A DNA stretch of 64,000 bases from Apostichopus japonicus (taxonomy: Eukaryota; Echinodermata; Holothuroidea; Aspidochirotida; Stichopodidae). Under the pieces are notes generated by a model that saw nothing but the letters and a program-made list of their open reading frames with translations, was not told the origin of the DNA and searched no databases. Of the stretch, positions 25,801-38,305 are shown in pieces. How positions within the stretch are numbered: the stretch's first letter is position 1; each line of letters starts with the position of its first letter. Both the position numbers and the translations under genes were made by a program. Location of the stretch: assembly GCF_037975245.1 (NCBI RefSeq), contig NC_092566.1, forward strand, positions 18,263,001-18,327,000. Direction: 5' to 3'.

Positions 25801-28133
25801 TACAATAGCAGGTTTTTATGCCATCTAGAAGATATTCTAATTGTACCCTGTGTTTTTTTTTATATATGTTTTCTATTTTGTTTTGCAGAGAGGCTCAGCT
25901 AGAATTAGGATATCAAGTGCAGTGACCGCTGACGATAGACGTCAGGCACCTAAAGAAAGGATCGCCCCGTTTGTGTTTGACACTAGACCAAACACCACAC
26001 ACTCTTTTACGGTAAGACAGATATTTGAAATAGTAACACAAAATTTAACAGGATTGAATCCAATTTCTAGCTGAAAAAATTTATCTGCTCTTTTCAAAGT
26101 GTGATTACACTTTTTGGTTAATTTTCTGTTTATTATCAATTAAAATTATATCAGTACAAAAGAGAATTCACTTTGTCATGAAAGGATATTCCAGGTAAGA
26201 CTAGTTTTAACTGATGAAAGAAGGAAAAAAATATTCTGATGATCCTGGTGAAGCAGACCCAAGAGTAATTGTAAGCTTAGACATATAAAATTATGATTAT
26301 ACCTAATATTATTATTCACATCACACCAAAACGGGAAAGTTATGAACAAATAGTTATCAAATAGATGATCTTTGGCAATGAAATGCTGGAGACTTAAAAG
26401 TATTTTCTCTAGAAAACACGTCTCAAACTGCCTCTGGGATGAAGACCTACTAGGATATGCACAGGTTCTGCCACACAACAGCATTATCATACTCTGAAAC
26501 ACCTTCTTCGTCTTTATTATTAAATTTAAACAACATAGCTGAAATAGACACACTCGTTGACTAACAGTACTTGAAGTATTGTGTGTTGGTATAACATTCG
26601 AGTGACAGGTCACCTATAAACCTGAACAGAAAGGTTACAGACAGGAACCACCTCATGCCTAGATGCTATCTATGAACTATCTTATTATATGTTTCTCTTT
26701 CATCTTTCAAAAAGAATTATAAGAAATAGCAATTAATTTGAAAATTTGATCTGTGGTCCAATAAAGTAAAGAAAATTTTAAAATACAATAAATCCATAAA
26801 TATATAATCAGTTAGTCAATAAATACTAAAGAGAAACATGTTTGCTGGGTGTTTGTCTGCCAAGAACAGACAGACAAAATGAAACAAACGCTTCAGAACA
26901 GAAAAGAGGAAGCATACTAATGCTTCCCTGTCAATTGTACATAGCAACGTGACAGGAAGCATTGGGGTATGTTCACTAATAGTGATTAGTATGTGTATGT
27001 TCACAAAAGTATCCATTTTTGTACCTTTGAACGGTATTCTGTATGGATAACAGTACACCAAACTTAAAAGATTTAAAGTATCTTAATTTTCTGGTTTTGT
27101 TTTCAGACGGACATGCCAATGGGAGGTATCACTCGACGTTGTTCAACTCCACACTTTCAAGGTGTCCAAACATCAAAGCCTGGAACTCCATCAGCACAAG
27201 GTTAGACTATCTGCATGACATACTTCATGCCTATCCACTTTCCCTCTTTACCCCACCTGCCCCCTTCCCCCTCCAGGTTTTCCCCCACCTGCCCCCTTCC
27301 CCCTCCAGGTTTTTAAAACCTCTTGACCTATCACAGATATTTTAAAAGAACTTACCTTTGTATCAACTTCGTTCCAAAATATTGAATTCACTGGGGGCAT
27401 CTCTTTTAGTCTGTGAAATTGTTTCATCTTAATGGCTGTGTTGTTGTCTTTATATAAAGTATGCTATTTAGCAGTATATTATTGCAACAGATGTATATCC
27501 TAGCCTGTTTTAATCCACAGACCACAAGGGCCAGTAAAGAAGTGTTACAAATGCCTGGATATATTAAGCATCACCATTGAACTCTGCCCTACCAAGGTTG
27601 GGGGTGGGGGGGGGAGGTGGTTTCAGGAATATGTTGGTTTACTCTGAGATGAAACTTTCAGCATTGTTGTTACTGTCTTGACAGTAGCTATAAATTAGTA
27701 AGATGTTTATGGGAACCTTCTACTTTTAACCCTGTTTATGGATTATTAATATGTTAATGGAAGCTTCTGCTTTTAACCAAGGTTGAGGAAGATGGATGCA
27801 TAACATGGTGCAGATGAAACACTACAAACTTTAGTCTTCATTTTCTTCATTTAAGATTAATTCACTTTTGTTTTTATAGTTTTTTTAGTTTTATAGTGGT
27901 AGTTGTTACATCATCTGACCCTTTATTACCTTCCTTGTCTCATTATGTATTTATTATATGATATTTTATATATTTACTTATATGTATTCTATTTTGGATT
28001 TATTTCAGGTGCCCCTCATTTTATGTCAGGTATAACTGGAGTTAGTTTAGGTATACCAGGAACCACGTCACAGATGGAAACGCAGCATTATGAAACAGCG
28101 CCACCACTAAGCAGTTATTTACGTCTGTTATGA
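16812..28133 (+). CDS. FAM149B1: FAM149B1-like protein (DUF3719), 12 exons seen, 5' end missing
   Basis: Exons: 16812-17079, 19189-19334, 19850-19990, 21318-21467, 22412-22581, 22893-23056, 23339-23475, 24457-24657, 25346-25487, 25889-26011, 27107-27200, 28009-28133 (TGA). All junctions are GT-AG and phases agree, giving 619 residues. The DUF3719 signature is clear: SLFSWADD running into EFDQQAARTVRRMFEEID and FPHLRILGMQ (about residues 82-142). Further FAM149 blocks are an EGIVEEYLAYD-like segment, RRRRGFPPITP (about 248-258) followed by a WEEIVGWL stretch, and RPNTTHSF (about 539-546). In vertebrates FAM149B1 is needed for normal primary cilia and is mutated in a Joubert-type ciliopathy. 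Exon 1 here begins with the last base of a codon, so the start codon lies upstream. Length is close to the vertebrate protein. FAM149A is the alternative paralogue. Confidence 0.87.
17347..17720. repeat. Minisatellite in FAM149 intron, unit about 18-20 bp
   Basis: About 20 imperfect copies of AACACATAGTATAGGTTCA. The first half alternates GGTTCAAACAC and GGTTCAGACAC units, a simple higher-order pattern. Confidence 0.9.
19999..20330. repeat. About 80-bp tandem repeat, four copies, in FAM149 intron
   Basis: Units contain CATTGCGGTTTATTTTATTT, then AGAGATAGCAGTGTAATAGT and AAATAGGAGGATGCAGTCAC. The array starts within 10 bp of the donor of the third visible exon (GT at 19991). Confidence 0.85.
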
Positions 28134-28139
28134 TGGAAC

Positions 28140-28570
28140 CATTGAGGACCTCGGTATTAGACTGGGCTGGGATGCAATGTATCTGGAAGACATGAATATT
28201 CATAAAGGAAGTGACAGCTTCAACTTTAATCACAGAATCAAAAGCCACCACCTCGTGGTAACTTACGTCTGTTATACTGGATCCAACGAGAACATCAAAG
28301 CGTGAATATTCATGTAGGGAATGAGAGCTACAACGTACCTGTACGTCTGTTATACTGGATCCAACGAGAACATCAAATCGTGAATATTCATGAAGGGAAT
28401 GAGAGCTACAACCTACCTGTACGCCTGTTATACTGGCTCCAACGAGAACATCAAAGCGTGAATATTCATGTAGGGAATGAGAGCTACAACCTTCCTGTAC
28501 ATCTGTTATACTGGATCCAACGAAAAACATCAAAGCGTGAATATTCATGTAGGGAATGAGAGCTACAACT
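28140..28570. repeat. 78-bp tandem repeat derived from the FAM149 terminal exon
   Basis: GTTATACTGG recurs at 28271, 28349, 28427 and 28505, a strict 78-bp period. The related GTTATGATGG at 28125 is inside the last codons of the FAM149 frame, 146 bp before the first full copy. Because 78 is a multiple of three, long spurious frames appear on both strands here. Confidence 0.88.
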
Positions 28571-28906
28571 TACTCAAGTCTAACCTGACCTTAACTTTAG
28601 ACGGGTTAAAATGCGTCTTAGGGCAAACGCCTTGTGAGATGTATAATGATGGTGACACACTAACCAACATTTCAGGAGTAGGAATCAATATTAATGTTAT
28701 ACCAGGCTGGAGGTACAGAGCCATATATGAATCATGCAAGGTTGCACATGAGAGGAATTAAATTTGCCATGTGGTTATAATTATTACTTCACAGTGCTAT
28801 TTAATTTGCAACCATTGGTAATATTTACTTGGATAACTTTATGATTGTCAAATGTACTGCCTATCACACAAACTTTCCTAGCCAGTTTGGAAGTTCAAGT
28901 TACATA

Positions 28907-28912
28907 AATAAA
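28907..28912 (+). terminator. Possible polyadenylation signal of the FAM149-like gene
   Basis: AATAAA about 775 bp after the TGA. A second one at about 31616 (CAATAAAATC) would give a longer 3' UTR. Which is used cannot be told from sequence. Confidence 0.4.
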
Positions 28913-28914
28913 AC

Positions 28915-30600
28915 TGGGTTTCACCCTATTATCATAGGTAACCAATGGGTTTTGAAATTGGATGCTGGCAATAAAAGTACCATTGTGACCAAGTAAGACA
29001 AAAGTTGAGCTACAGTATGTTTGGTATCAGGGTGATATGAAATTATGTAAATATAAATATTTTGTTAATAATGAGTGACTTTGAATACATGAATATTCAT
29101 TAGGATGGACATTTTCCTTTATGTGGTCATTTTGCAGGTGTGCACAGAGGCTGGACACAATAATTAGATGAAATATTTGTGACGTGCTATGCACTTTCAA
29201 AATAGTAAGTACACACAGCTATGGATCACAGTATTCACTAAAGTGTATGTAATGATTTTGTGATCCTTTGCAATATTGGAATAATACAATACACAAAGCT
29301 ATGGACCATACACAAGGAATGTCCAACTACATTGAAAATTATCTTGAAAGGTGAACAGAAATACCAAGGGAAAAGTAATTATTCTGTTTCTTTGTATGTT
29401 TCATTAAATTATGACGAAACAATTTTCTGTTAATCAATTACATAAAGCATGGCTGTTTTGAAATGCTTAACTTGAATTCAGGCTCTCTCTGTTATATATA
29501 TATATATCCATGAATAATTATATATAATGAATGATATATAGTTGTGAAGATGAATGACTTAATCCAGCTGTCTGCAAACTTTTAGGCTCACAACTCTAGG
29601 TCTTCCATGAGGACTGAGCCAGACCCATCCACCACATCCCCACCCCCACCCTCAGAATCATGTCAGAATGCATGAAAAAAACTTTGGAAACTTTTCTCCA
29701 AACTTTGGAAAATCCTGTGACCTGCCCAAAAAACTTTGCGACCCACTTTTGGGCCTTGCCCCATAGCTTGTGGACAGTTGACTTCTTCAATTTTGGGTAA
29801 GATATATAAATATATATGTTCAGATATCTGTAAATTTATCAACAAATGAATTCTCGAAGGAAAGGAATTTGGGTTAAGTGAAGGCTGGATAGCCTTAGTT
29901 TGTAACTCACAGGAATTTTATGCCTGATTTTAATCTTGTTAGGTCTTCACTTTTCAATTTCCTCATGTGTGATGTTTTCTACAATAAGAGGGATGGCTGA
30001 ATAAGAATGCTGGTATTTTCTACATCTTCAGGACAAACCCACATCGTAGCATTTTTTATGGCAAAGATATTAATTTTTTCGAATTTTTGTGAATGCATCT
30101 GGCAAACAGCAAAGTGAATAATGACATCATCACAGCAATTCAGCTGAACATATCTTTTGTTTTTGTTCAGCGTATTAAACTCACTTATTCACAAAATAAA
30201 ATAATATTTGTACAAACATGATTGATGAAATTCTAAATTTGACGAACTTTGATAGCCAGCAAATATGTCAAATGTATTAAGTTTGAAGGATGAATCAACA
30301 AGAAGATTGTAATAGGACCGATTAAGCATGTGAAGGACATTAGCCAGCGTGACTCACAGACTACCCACTGTGATCCATTACAGGGAAGAATCGAAGAATC
30401 AGCCATATCTTGAGTTAGGATTACGATATCAGATTGACTCTTCAGCTAACAGTGAACAATACGTTGTCTTTTCCATACGAGTAACCCATTGCTTGCCCCT
30501 GTAATACCTCTTTATACTATAGTGTTACATGTAACTTAATCTTATCCAATTCTCCTTAATGACAATATCATCTGTACTTACAGCTAGTTACCAACAAGCG
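28915..30600. other. No gene recognised between FAM149 and the minisatellite
   Basis: AT-rich sequence with a (TA)n tract at about 29492-29508. Open frames on the minus strand around 29600-29840 are short and featureless. Confidence 0.5.
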
Positions 30601-30619
30601 ACCACTTTCATAATTTCCC

Positions 30620-31072
30620 TAATGAAAAGTTGGACAGTTGCTTTTCTAACTTTGTTGGACTGTTGCTGTTCTACCTGTATTGGACAGTTGCTGTTCTAAT
30701 TTGTTGGATAGTTTATTCTTACTTTATTGGACAGTAATTGTTGTAAATTTGTTGGACATTAATTGTTGTAACTTTGTTGGACAGTTGCTGTTTTAACATT
30801 GATGGACAGTAATTGTTCTTACTTTGTTGGACAGTAATTGTTGTAACTTTGTTGGACAGTTATTGTTCTTACTTTGTTGGACAGTAATTGTTGTAACTTT
30901 GTTGGACAGTAATTGTTCTTACTTTGTTGGACAGTTGCTGTTTTAACATTGATGGACAGTAATTGTTCTTACTTTGTTGGACAGTAATTGTTTTTACTTT
31001 GTTGGACAGTAATTGTTCTTACTTTGTTGGACAGTAATTGTTCTTACTTTGTTGGACAGTAATTGTTCTAAC
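30620..31072. repeat. Minisatellite, unit 24-27 bp (TTGGACAGTAATTGTTCTAA type)
   Basis: About 18 imperfect copies of ACTTTGTTGGACAGTAATTG with TTCTT, TTGTA or TTGCTGTTTTAAC variants. Confidence 0.9.
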
Positions 31073-31079
31073 AGTTATA

Positions 31080-32164
31080 TTATCCTACCGTTTTCATCAT
31101 TTGTAGATATTGTCAAACAGATGGGTTAATAAATGTAGGAAAAGCTGCTCATTGGCAAATGGAGAGGCTAGTATAGAGTCATTTTTAATAAGGAGTCATT
31201 TTCACATACTTGTGTTTACTTTTCTGTCAGGAGAGGGAGGTTTTCTTTAACGAGAGTGGGTTTTTTTAATGATAGGTGCTTCCTTTAATGAGGGAGTTTC
31301 TTTCATGAGGGGTTTCTTTAATGAGTAGAGAAGGGGGTTTCTTTAATGAGGGGCTAGAGGTATTTGGCTGATCTTTTCATACATCTGTTGTTTTTGTGAG
31401 CCTTTTTGTTACTCAGGGAATTTGTATTTTTAATGTTGTTGTGTTGTCCCTTTCAGTTTACACACCTTTTTAAACGTCCTCGACTCTCTTGTAGTTCCTG
31501 TTGTTAAGCATTTACATATTCCTCTAAGTCACCTTGTAAGCTAAATGATGACGTGTGTATAGCAAAGACTTTTATGTATATTTCATGTACAGAAGATGGT
31601 ATTTTGATACCGATCAATAAAATCATAAGTATCATAAAACCTTGATCCTATTTGATTTTCTCTAACACCCCCCCCCCCCACGCCTTCAGGACTCCCCTTA
31701 CCCCTATTCGAAAGAGTTCTATATCAAACTTTTATCAGCAGTGAAGCATCCGATGACTACTGTAGTGGTAGGCACGTAATACAACTTATATTTAACAGCT
31801 TGTTAGTCTTGTCTTGTTAGTTTGTAATCTCCACCAACTGATTTTCTTAAATTTCGACCAAAATCGCGACTATTTCAAGTCTCCTCAAACTGATTCGGAA
31901 AAGGAATGGCGCCCTTTCGAGTCGATATCAGACTATATTCGTGTAAAAATAGGTCTCTATGTTCGCTAAAGTGACACTTTATTTTCTATATGGAATATTA
32001 CTTCATAATTTAATATATATTGGATTTCGAGGCGATAATGGAGCAGAATTTCACTTTTAACCAGACGGGAATGTGTTTCTGGAACCAATAATGCCATTAG
32101 AAACATCGAAACTGAATTATGAGAAAGTTTTTTCGGCGTAAAAAGGAGAAATATTCAATTTTGG
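31080..32164. other. No gene recognised; possible 3' UTR end near 31.6 kb
   Basis: GAGG-rich, TTTAATGAG-containing short repeats at 31240-31350, an AATAAA at about 31616, and a 12-base C run at 31668-31679. Nothing coding is seen before the satellite array. Confidence 0.45.
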
Positions 32165-35100
32165 ATAAACAGTATCAAATTTGATATTTTTTTAATTTTG
32201 ATCTTGATAAGGGTATAGCCTTATGATTTTATCAATTTTTGGCCGAAATCCTGATTTTTTTAATTGTTCCCAAAACAGGTCCATGTGATAGAGCGGTCCA
32301 TTCTGTTACCAACCATGCAATAAAACTGCCATAATAGATCCATATCTGATAGAAAATGACATAATATTGATATGAATATTCAAATGTCATTTTTATGAAA
32401 ATGATAGCTCAGTCAACCGATTTTTATGGATTAAACAACAGATATGAGTTACGGGAATGGATAAAATCCATCCTGATCGAAATCCGAAAGATTCGATTTT
32501 TGGTCGAAATTTGACATTTTGGTAAGGGTATAGCCTTATGATTTTTTCAATTTTTGGCCGAAATCCTGATTTTTTTAATTGTTCCCAAAACAGGTCCATG
32601 TGATAGAGCGGTCCATTCTGTTACCAACCAGGCAATAAAACTGCCATAATAGGTCCATATCTGATAGAAAATGACATAATATTGATATGAATGTTCAAAT
32701 GTCATTTTTATGAAAATGATAGCTCAGTCAACGGATTTTTATGGATTAAGCAACAGATATGAGTTACGGGAATCGATGTAATCCATCCTGATCGAAATCC
32801 GAAAGATTCGATTTTTGGTCGAAATTTGACATTTTGGTAAGGGTATAGCCTTATGATTTTTTCAATTTTTGGCCGAAATCCTGATTTTTTTAATTGTTCC
32901 CAAAACAGGTCCATGTGATAGAGCGGTCCATTCTGTTACCAACCAGGCAATAAAACTGCCATAATAGGTCCATATCTGATAGAAAATGACATAATATTGA
33001 TATGAATGTTCAAATGTCATTTTTATGAAAATGATAGCTCAGTCAACGGATTTTTATGGATTAAGCAACAGATATGAGTTACGGGAATCGATGTAATCCA
33101 TCCTGATCGAAATCCGAAAGATTCGATTTTTGGTCGAAATTTGACATTTTGGTAAGGGTATAGCCTTATGATTTTTTCAATTTTTGGCCGAAATCCTGAT
33201 TTTTTAATTGTTCCCAAAACAGGTCCATGTGATAGAGCGGTCCATTCTGTTACCAACCATGCAATAAAACTGCCATAATAGGTCCATATCTGATAGAAAA
33301 TGACATAATATTGATATGAATATTCAAATGTCATTTTTATGAAAATGATAGCTCAGTCAACCGATTTTTATGGATTAAACAACAGATATGAGTTACGGGA
33401 ATCGATATAATCCATCCTGATCGAAATCCGAAAGATTCGATTTTTGGTCGAAATTTGACATTTTGGTAAGGGTGATTTTTTCTTTGATTTTTTTAATTTT
33501 TATGATTTTTTCTTATTTTTTTTCAATTTTTGATTTATGATTTTTTCAATTTGATTTTTTCAATCATGATTTTTTCAATTTTTGGCCGAAATCCTGATTT
33601 TTTTAATTGTTCCCAAAACAGGTCCATGTGATAGAGCGGTCCATTCTGTTACCAACCATGCAATAAAACTGCCATAATAGGTCCATATCTGATAGAAAAT
33701 GACATAATATTGATATGAATGTTCAAATGTCATTTTTATGAAAATGATAGCTCAGTCAACCGATTTTTATGGATTAAACAACAGATATGAGTTACGGGAA
33801 TCGATATAATCCATCCTGATCGAAATCCGAAAGATTCGATTTTTGGTCGAAATTTGACATTTTGGTAAGGGTGATTTTTTCTTTGATTTTTTTAATTTTT
33901 ATGATTTTTTCTTATTTTTTTTCAATTTTTGATTTATGATTTTTTCAATTTGATTTTTTCAATCATGATTTTTTCAATTTTTGGCCGAAATCCTGATTTT
34001 TTTAATTGTTCCCAAAACAGGTCCATGTGATAGAGCGGTCCATTCTGTTACCAACCATGCAATAAAACTGCCATAATAGGTCCATATCTGATAGAAAATG
34101 ACATAATATTGATATGAATGTTCAAATGTCATTTTTATGAAAATGATAGCTCAGTCAACCGATTTTTATGGATTAAACAACAGATATGAGTTACGGGAAT
34201 CGATATAATCCATCCTGATCGAAATCCGAAAGATTCGATTTTTGGTCGAAATTTGACATTTTGGTAAGCGTATAGCCTTATGATTTTTTCAATTTTTGGC
34301 CGAAATCCTGATTTTTTTAATTGTTCCCAAAACAGGTCCATGTGATAGAGCGGTCCATTCTGTTACCAACCAGGCAATAAAACTGCCATAATAGGTCCAT
34401 ATCTGATAGAAAATGACATAATATTGATATGAATGTTCAAATGTCATTTTTATGAAAATGATAGCTCAGTCAACCGATTTTTATGGATTAAACAACAGAT
34501 ATGAGTTACGGGAATCGATATAATCCATCCTGATCGAAATCCGAAAGATTCGATTTTTGGTCGAAATTTGACATTTTGGTAAGGGTATAGCCTTATGATT
34601 TTTTCAATTTTTGGCCGAAATCCTGATTTTTTAATTGTTCCCAAAACAGGTCCATGTGATAGAGCGGTCCATTCTGTTACCAACCATGCAATAAAACTGC
34701 CATAATAGGTCCATATCTGATAGAAAATGACATAATATTGATATGAATATTCAAATGTCATTTTTATGAAAATGATAGCTCGGTCAACCGATTTTTATGG
34801 ATTAAACAACAGATATGAGTTACGGGAATCGATATAATCCATCCTGATCGAAATCCGAAAGATTCGATTTTTGGTCGAAATTTGACATTTTGGTAAGGGT
34901 GATTTTTTCTTTGATTTTTTTAATTTTTATGATTTTTTCTTATTTTTTTTCAATTTTTGATTTATGATTTTTTCAATTTGATTTTTTCAATCATGATTTT
35001 TTCAATTTTTGGCCGAAATCCTGATTTTTTTAATTGTTCCCAAAACAGGTCCATGTGATAGAGCGGTCCATTCTGTTACCAACCAGGCAATAAAACTGCC

Positions 35101-36127
35101 ATAATAGGTCCATATCTGATAGAAAATGACATAATATTGATATGAATGTTCAAATGTCATTTTTATGAAAATGATAGCTCAGTCAACCGATTTTTATGGA
35201 TTAAACAACAGATATGAGTTACGGGAATCGATATAATCCATCCTGATCGAAATCCGAAAGATTCGATTTTTGGTCGAAATTTGACATTTTGGTAAGGGTA
35301 TAGCCTTATGATTTTTTCAATTTTTGGCCGAAATCCTGATTTTTTTAATTGTTCCCAAAACAGGTCCATGTGATAGAGCGGTCCATTCTGTTACCAACCA
35401 GGCAATAAAACTGCCATAATAGGTCCATATCTGATAGAAAATGACATAATATTGATATGAATGTTCAAATGTCATTTTTATGAAAATGATAGCTCAGTCA
35501 ACCGATTTTTATGGATTAAACAACAGATATGAGTTACGGGAATCGATATAATCCATCCTGATCGAAATCCGAAAGATTCGATTTTTGGTCGAAATTTGAC
35601 ATTTGAGCCTCATGATTTTTTCAATTTTTGGCCGAAATCCTGATTTTTTTAATTGTTCCCAAAACAGGTACATGTGATAGAGCGGTCCATTCTGTTACCA
35701 ACCAGGCAATAAAACTGCCATAATAGGTCCATATCTGATAGAAAATGACATAATATTGATATGAATGTTCAAATGTCATTTTTATGAAAATGATAGCTCA
35801 GTCAACCGATTTTTATGGATTAAGCAACAGATATGAGTTACGGGAATCGATGTAATCCATCCTGATCGAAATCCGAAAGATTCGATTTTTGGTCGAAATT
35901 TGACATTTGAGCCTCATGATTTTTTCAATTTTTTGCCGAAATCCTGATTTTTTTAATTGTTCCCAAAACAGGTACATGTGATAGAGCGGTCCATTCTGTT
36001 ACCAACCAGGCAATAAAACTGCCATAATAGGTCCATATCTGATAGAAAATTAAATAATAATATTGATATGAATATTCAAATGTCATTTTTTATGAAAATG
36101 ATAGCTCAGTCAACCGATTTTTATGGA
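32165..36127. repeat. Satellite array, 12 copies, units of 304, 315 and 399 bp
   Basis: The anchor GTTCCCAAAACAGGT occurs at 32266, 32581, 32896, 33210, 33609, 34008, 34323, 34637, 35036, 35351, 35655 and 35959. Spacings are therefore 315, 315, 314, 399, 399, 315, 314, 399, 315, 304, 304 bp. The rest of each unit is nearly identical. Length differences all sit at the same point, just after GACATTTTGGTAAGGG: the 399-bp type carries about 85 bp of extra T-rich sequence, the 304-bp type has GAGCCTCATG instead of GGGTATAGCCTTATG. Repeated minus-strand open frames of 68 and 103 residues are a by-product of the array and are not genes. Confidence 0.97.
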
Positions 36128-36784
36128 GTTACCGTGCAGACTTTTTGCTATCTGAGCCTGTAAATTTCGTCACTGGTAAACAAACCTCTTTACTCTGTAG
36201 TAAACAATTTTCGTACGCCTCCTGGATGGCCTAAAGGTGTCTAAAATTGCCTCAATTGACCCAATTTTTGCCCACATGCATTTCTTTTCATGCTCTTCAA
36301 CATGTAAGCCACAAGAAACCAGAACCTGATAAATAACGTATCAGAAGAGATGTTTTCCCACGTGCATTTGGAACTTTTCCTGAAGGTGAACATCCGAACG
36401 GATTGATATAGACTCTAGGTAATAGGTGTATGTCACCTTACTCTATATTGTACGACGAGTTTAAAAAATCTGGAGGATTCATGTACTTTGGGCGCGATGG
36501 TATTGTATGCGATTGTATGCTACCACTTCCTAACCTCCAACCCAGTGTGCCGTAAAACTTCTTCTTAACTTCGTAAGTATGGCTGTCAGGAGATGACAGG
36601 CTCAACAGCTTGATATGCTAGGAACAGCTCAGTGATGGAGATGTTCTTCATTCATCAACTTACCTTCATTTTATTTTCCTGATACGGAGATCCTGAAAAG
36701 CAGTTGACCAAAACCTGGTAGCACTGCGGTAGTCTAGTACAAATGACGTTAAAAGCCCAGTTCGGCGAAACACCTTGTGCTAAC
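36128..36784. other. No gene recognised; right flank of the satellite
   Basis: Somewhat more GC-rich than the surroundings, with no repeat structure seen and no frame of family character. It may contain the promoter or a 5' UTR exon of COX18. Confidence 0.4.
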
Positions 36785-37128
36785 GGTGACATCCCTATGT
36801 TCCGACGTCTCTATGTTCCGACGTCTCTATGTTCCGACGTCTCTATGTTCCGACGTCTCTATGTTCCGACAAATTGTTTGGACTCTAATATTTTTTGACG
36901 AAATTTTAGTCGGACCCCATTTGTGACCCAATTTTTTTTCGGACCCCATTTTTTGGACCAAACTATTTTGGGACCCATATTCTTTTGTGCAAAATGTTTA
37001 CCAACATGTTTTCGGACCAAACTTTATTCTGACCAATGTTTTTGCTCAAAAAAAATTAAGAGTCCAAACAATTTGTCGGAACATAGAGACGTCGGAACAT
37101 AGAGACGTCGGAACATAGAGATGTAACC
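36785..37128. mobile_element. 344-bp inverted-repeat DNA transposon (MITE) with 8-bp target duplication
   Basis: The element is bracketed by GTGCTAAC at 36777-36784 and at 37129-37136. Its ends are GGTGACATCCCTATGTTCCG and, reverse-complemented, GGTTACATCTCTATGTTCCG. Inside each end are tandem 16-bp units (TTCCGACGTCTCTATG): about five in the left arm, two to three in the right. The innermost unit continues into a perfect pairing segment with ACAAATTGTTTGGACTCT. The middle is T-rich with scattered GGACC motifs and has no frame. An 8-bp target duplication fits hAT, P or Merlin type transposons, so it is probably a non-autonomous member of one of these. Confidence 0.85.
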
Positions 37129-37136
37129 GTGCTAAC

Positions 37137-38305
37137 CAACAGCTATTAGGCTGTAGGCATTTTGTAGACATATTGAAGCATTTACATATTGTAGGCTTAC
37201 ACTAACAGTCAAGTTGTACTAATTTAGAATCCGTATCATTCGACTATATCTGTTAATCCATTAATGCCTCTCTCTGTCTCTCGCTTACTGTCTCTCTCCA
37301 CATTCATGTAATCACTCACTACCTGTATCTCCACCTCCTGTTCTTCTATCTCCTAATACTACCTAACCGGATTATACAATTGTTACTCTGCCGATTCGAA
37401 GTAAGCTTTCCCGTTCATATGGTACGGATTCTAAAATTAGGCCGTCAAGTTTGGGTTGTGACCCACCAGCTCTCTGGTTGATTGCATGCTGTCTACAAAA
37501 GAAGCTTTTAGCCAATAAAACTTTTTCTGTAGGCTAGTCTATATACTGTAGGCCTAGAAGCCATAGTTAGGCTTTGTGCAGGACACATGATGTTGGCTAC
37601 TTCCACTGAACTGCCAATTTCATTTGCATGTAGGCTTAGTAGTTGGCACCCCCTATGTTAGTTGCTAGTAATATTCCAATTGCGCAATGTTTTTAAAGTT
37701 TGAGCATATCCTACAGTAAAATGCTGTAATCAAGACTTGAACCTGTAATTCCATCATCATTCAATTTAATGACGTTGATCTTGATATTCTCACTAATCCA
37801 GTAAGCTATGTTAAATTGAGTACATGTACAGTACCCTATATTCAAGACAACTAACTGAGAACCATGGCAGCTTGGTTTGTCAGCTGAGCTGTGACTCTAG
37901 ATCAGAAATGAAACAAAACCAAATCTGACAGGCAGGACCAATCATTCAAGTGCTATTGGCATGCTGCAAACCCTTGTACATAAATCAAATTCAATGCACA
38001 ATAACAGTAGTGTTCATTTGCGCTGGACAACATGTGAGCGGACTTCCTGAAAAAGTGTGACAATCCTGTTGCTTGTGTAACTCATCAAAATACCTGCATA
38101 TTTAGCCTTTGTCTGCGAACCTTTTACTGGCTGCCCTGGAAGTTTTACATTGGTAATAAAGCATACTGGTTTGGGATGATGTATTGTGTATAGCTACTGT
38201 AGGATGTTGTTCAGTTGTTTGGACTCTGATTGTATGTAATTCTAGTTTTCAAACATGATCTCTGTTTCATCCTTGTCCATTCAGGAAACGTTGCTGAACA
38301 CTTCA
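37137..38305. other. Region upstream of COX18; promoter or 5' UTR expected, not identified
   Basis: No repeat array and no coding exon recognised. A splice-acceptor-like CATTCAG at 38278-38284, 21 bp before the chosen COX18 ATG, could be the end of a 5' UTR intron. Confidence 0.35.

Noticed and set aside
28042-28548. 168-residue minus-strand open frame
   Set aside because: It is opposite the FAM149 end and a 78-bp repeat; a unit length divisible by three keeps all frames open.
32393-35369. Repeated minus-strand open frames of 68 and 103 residues
   Set aside because: They repeat with the satellite unit, start at arbitrary codons and show no family features; they come from the array.
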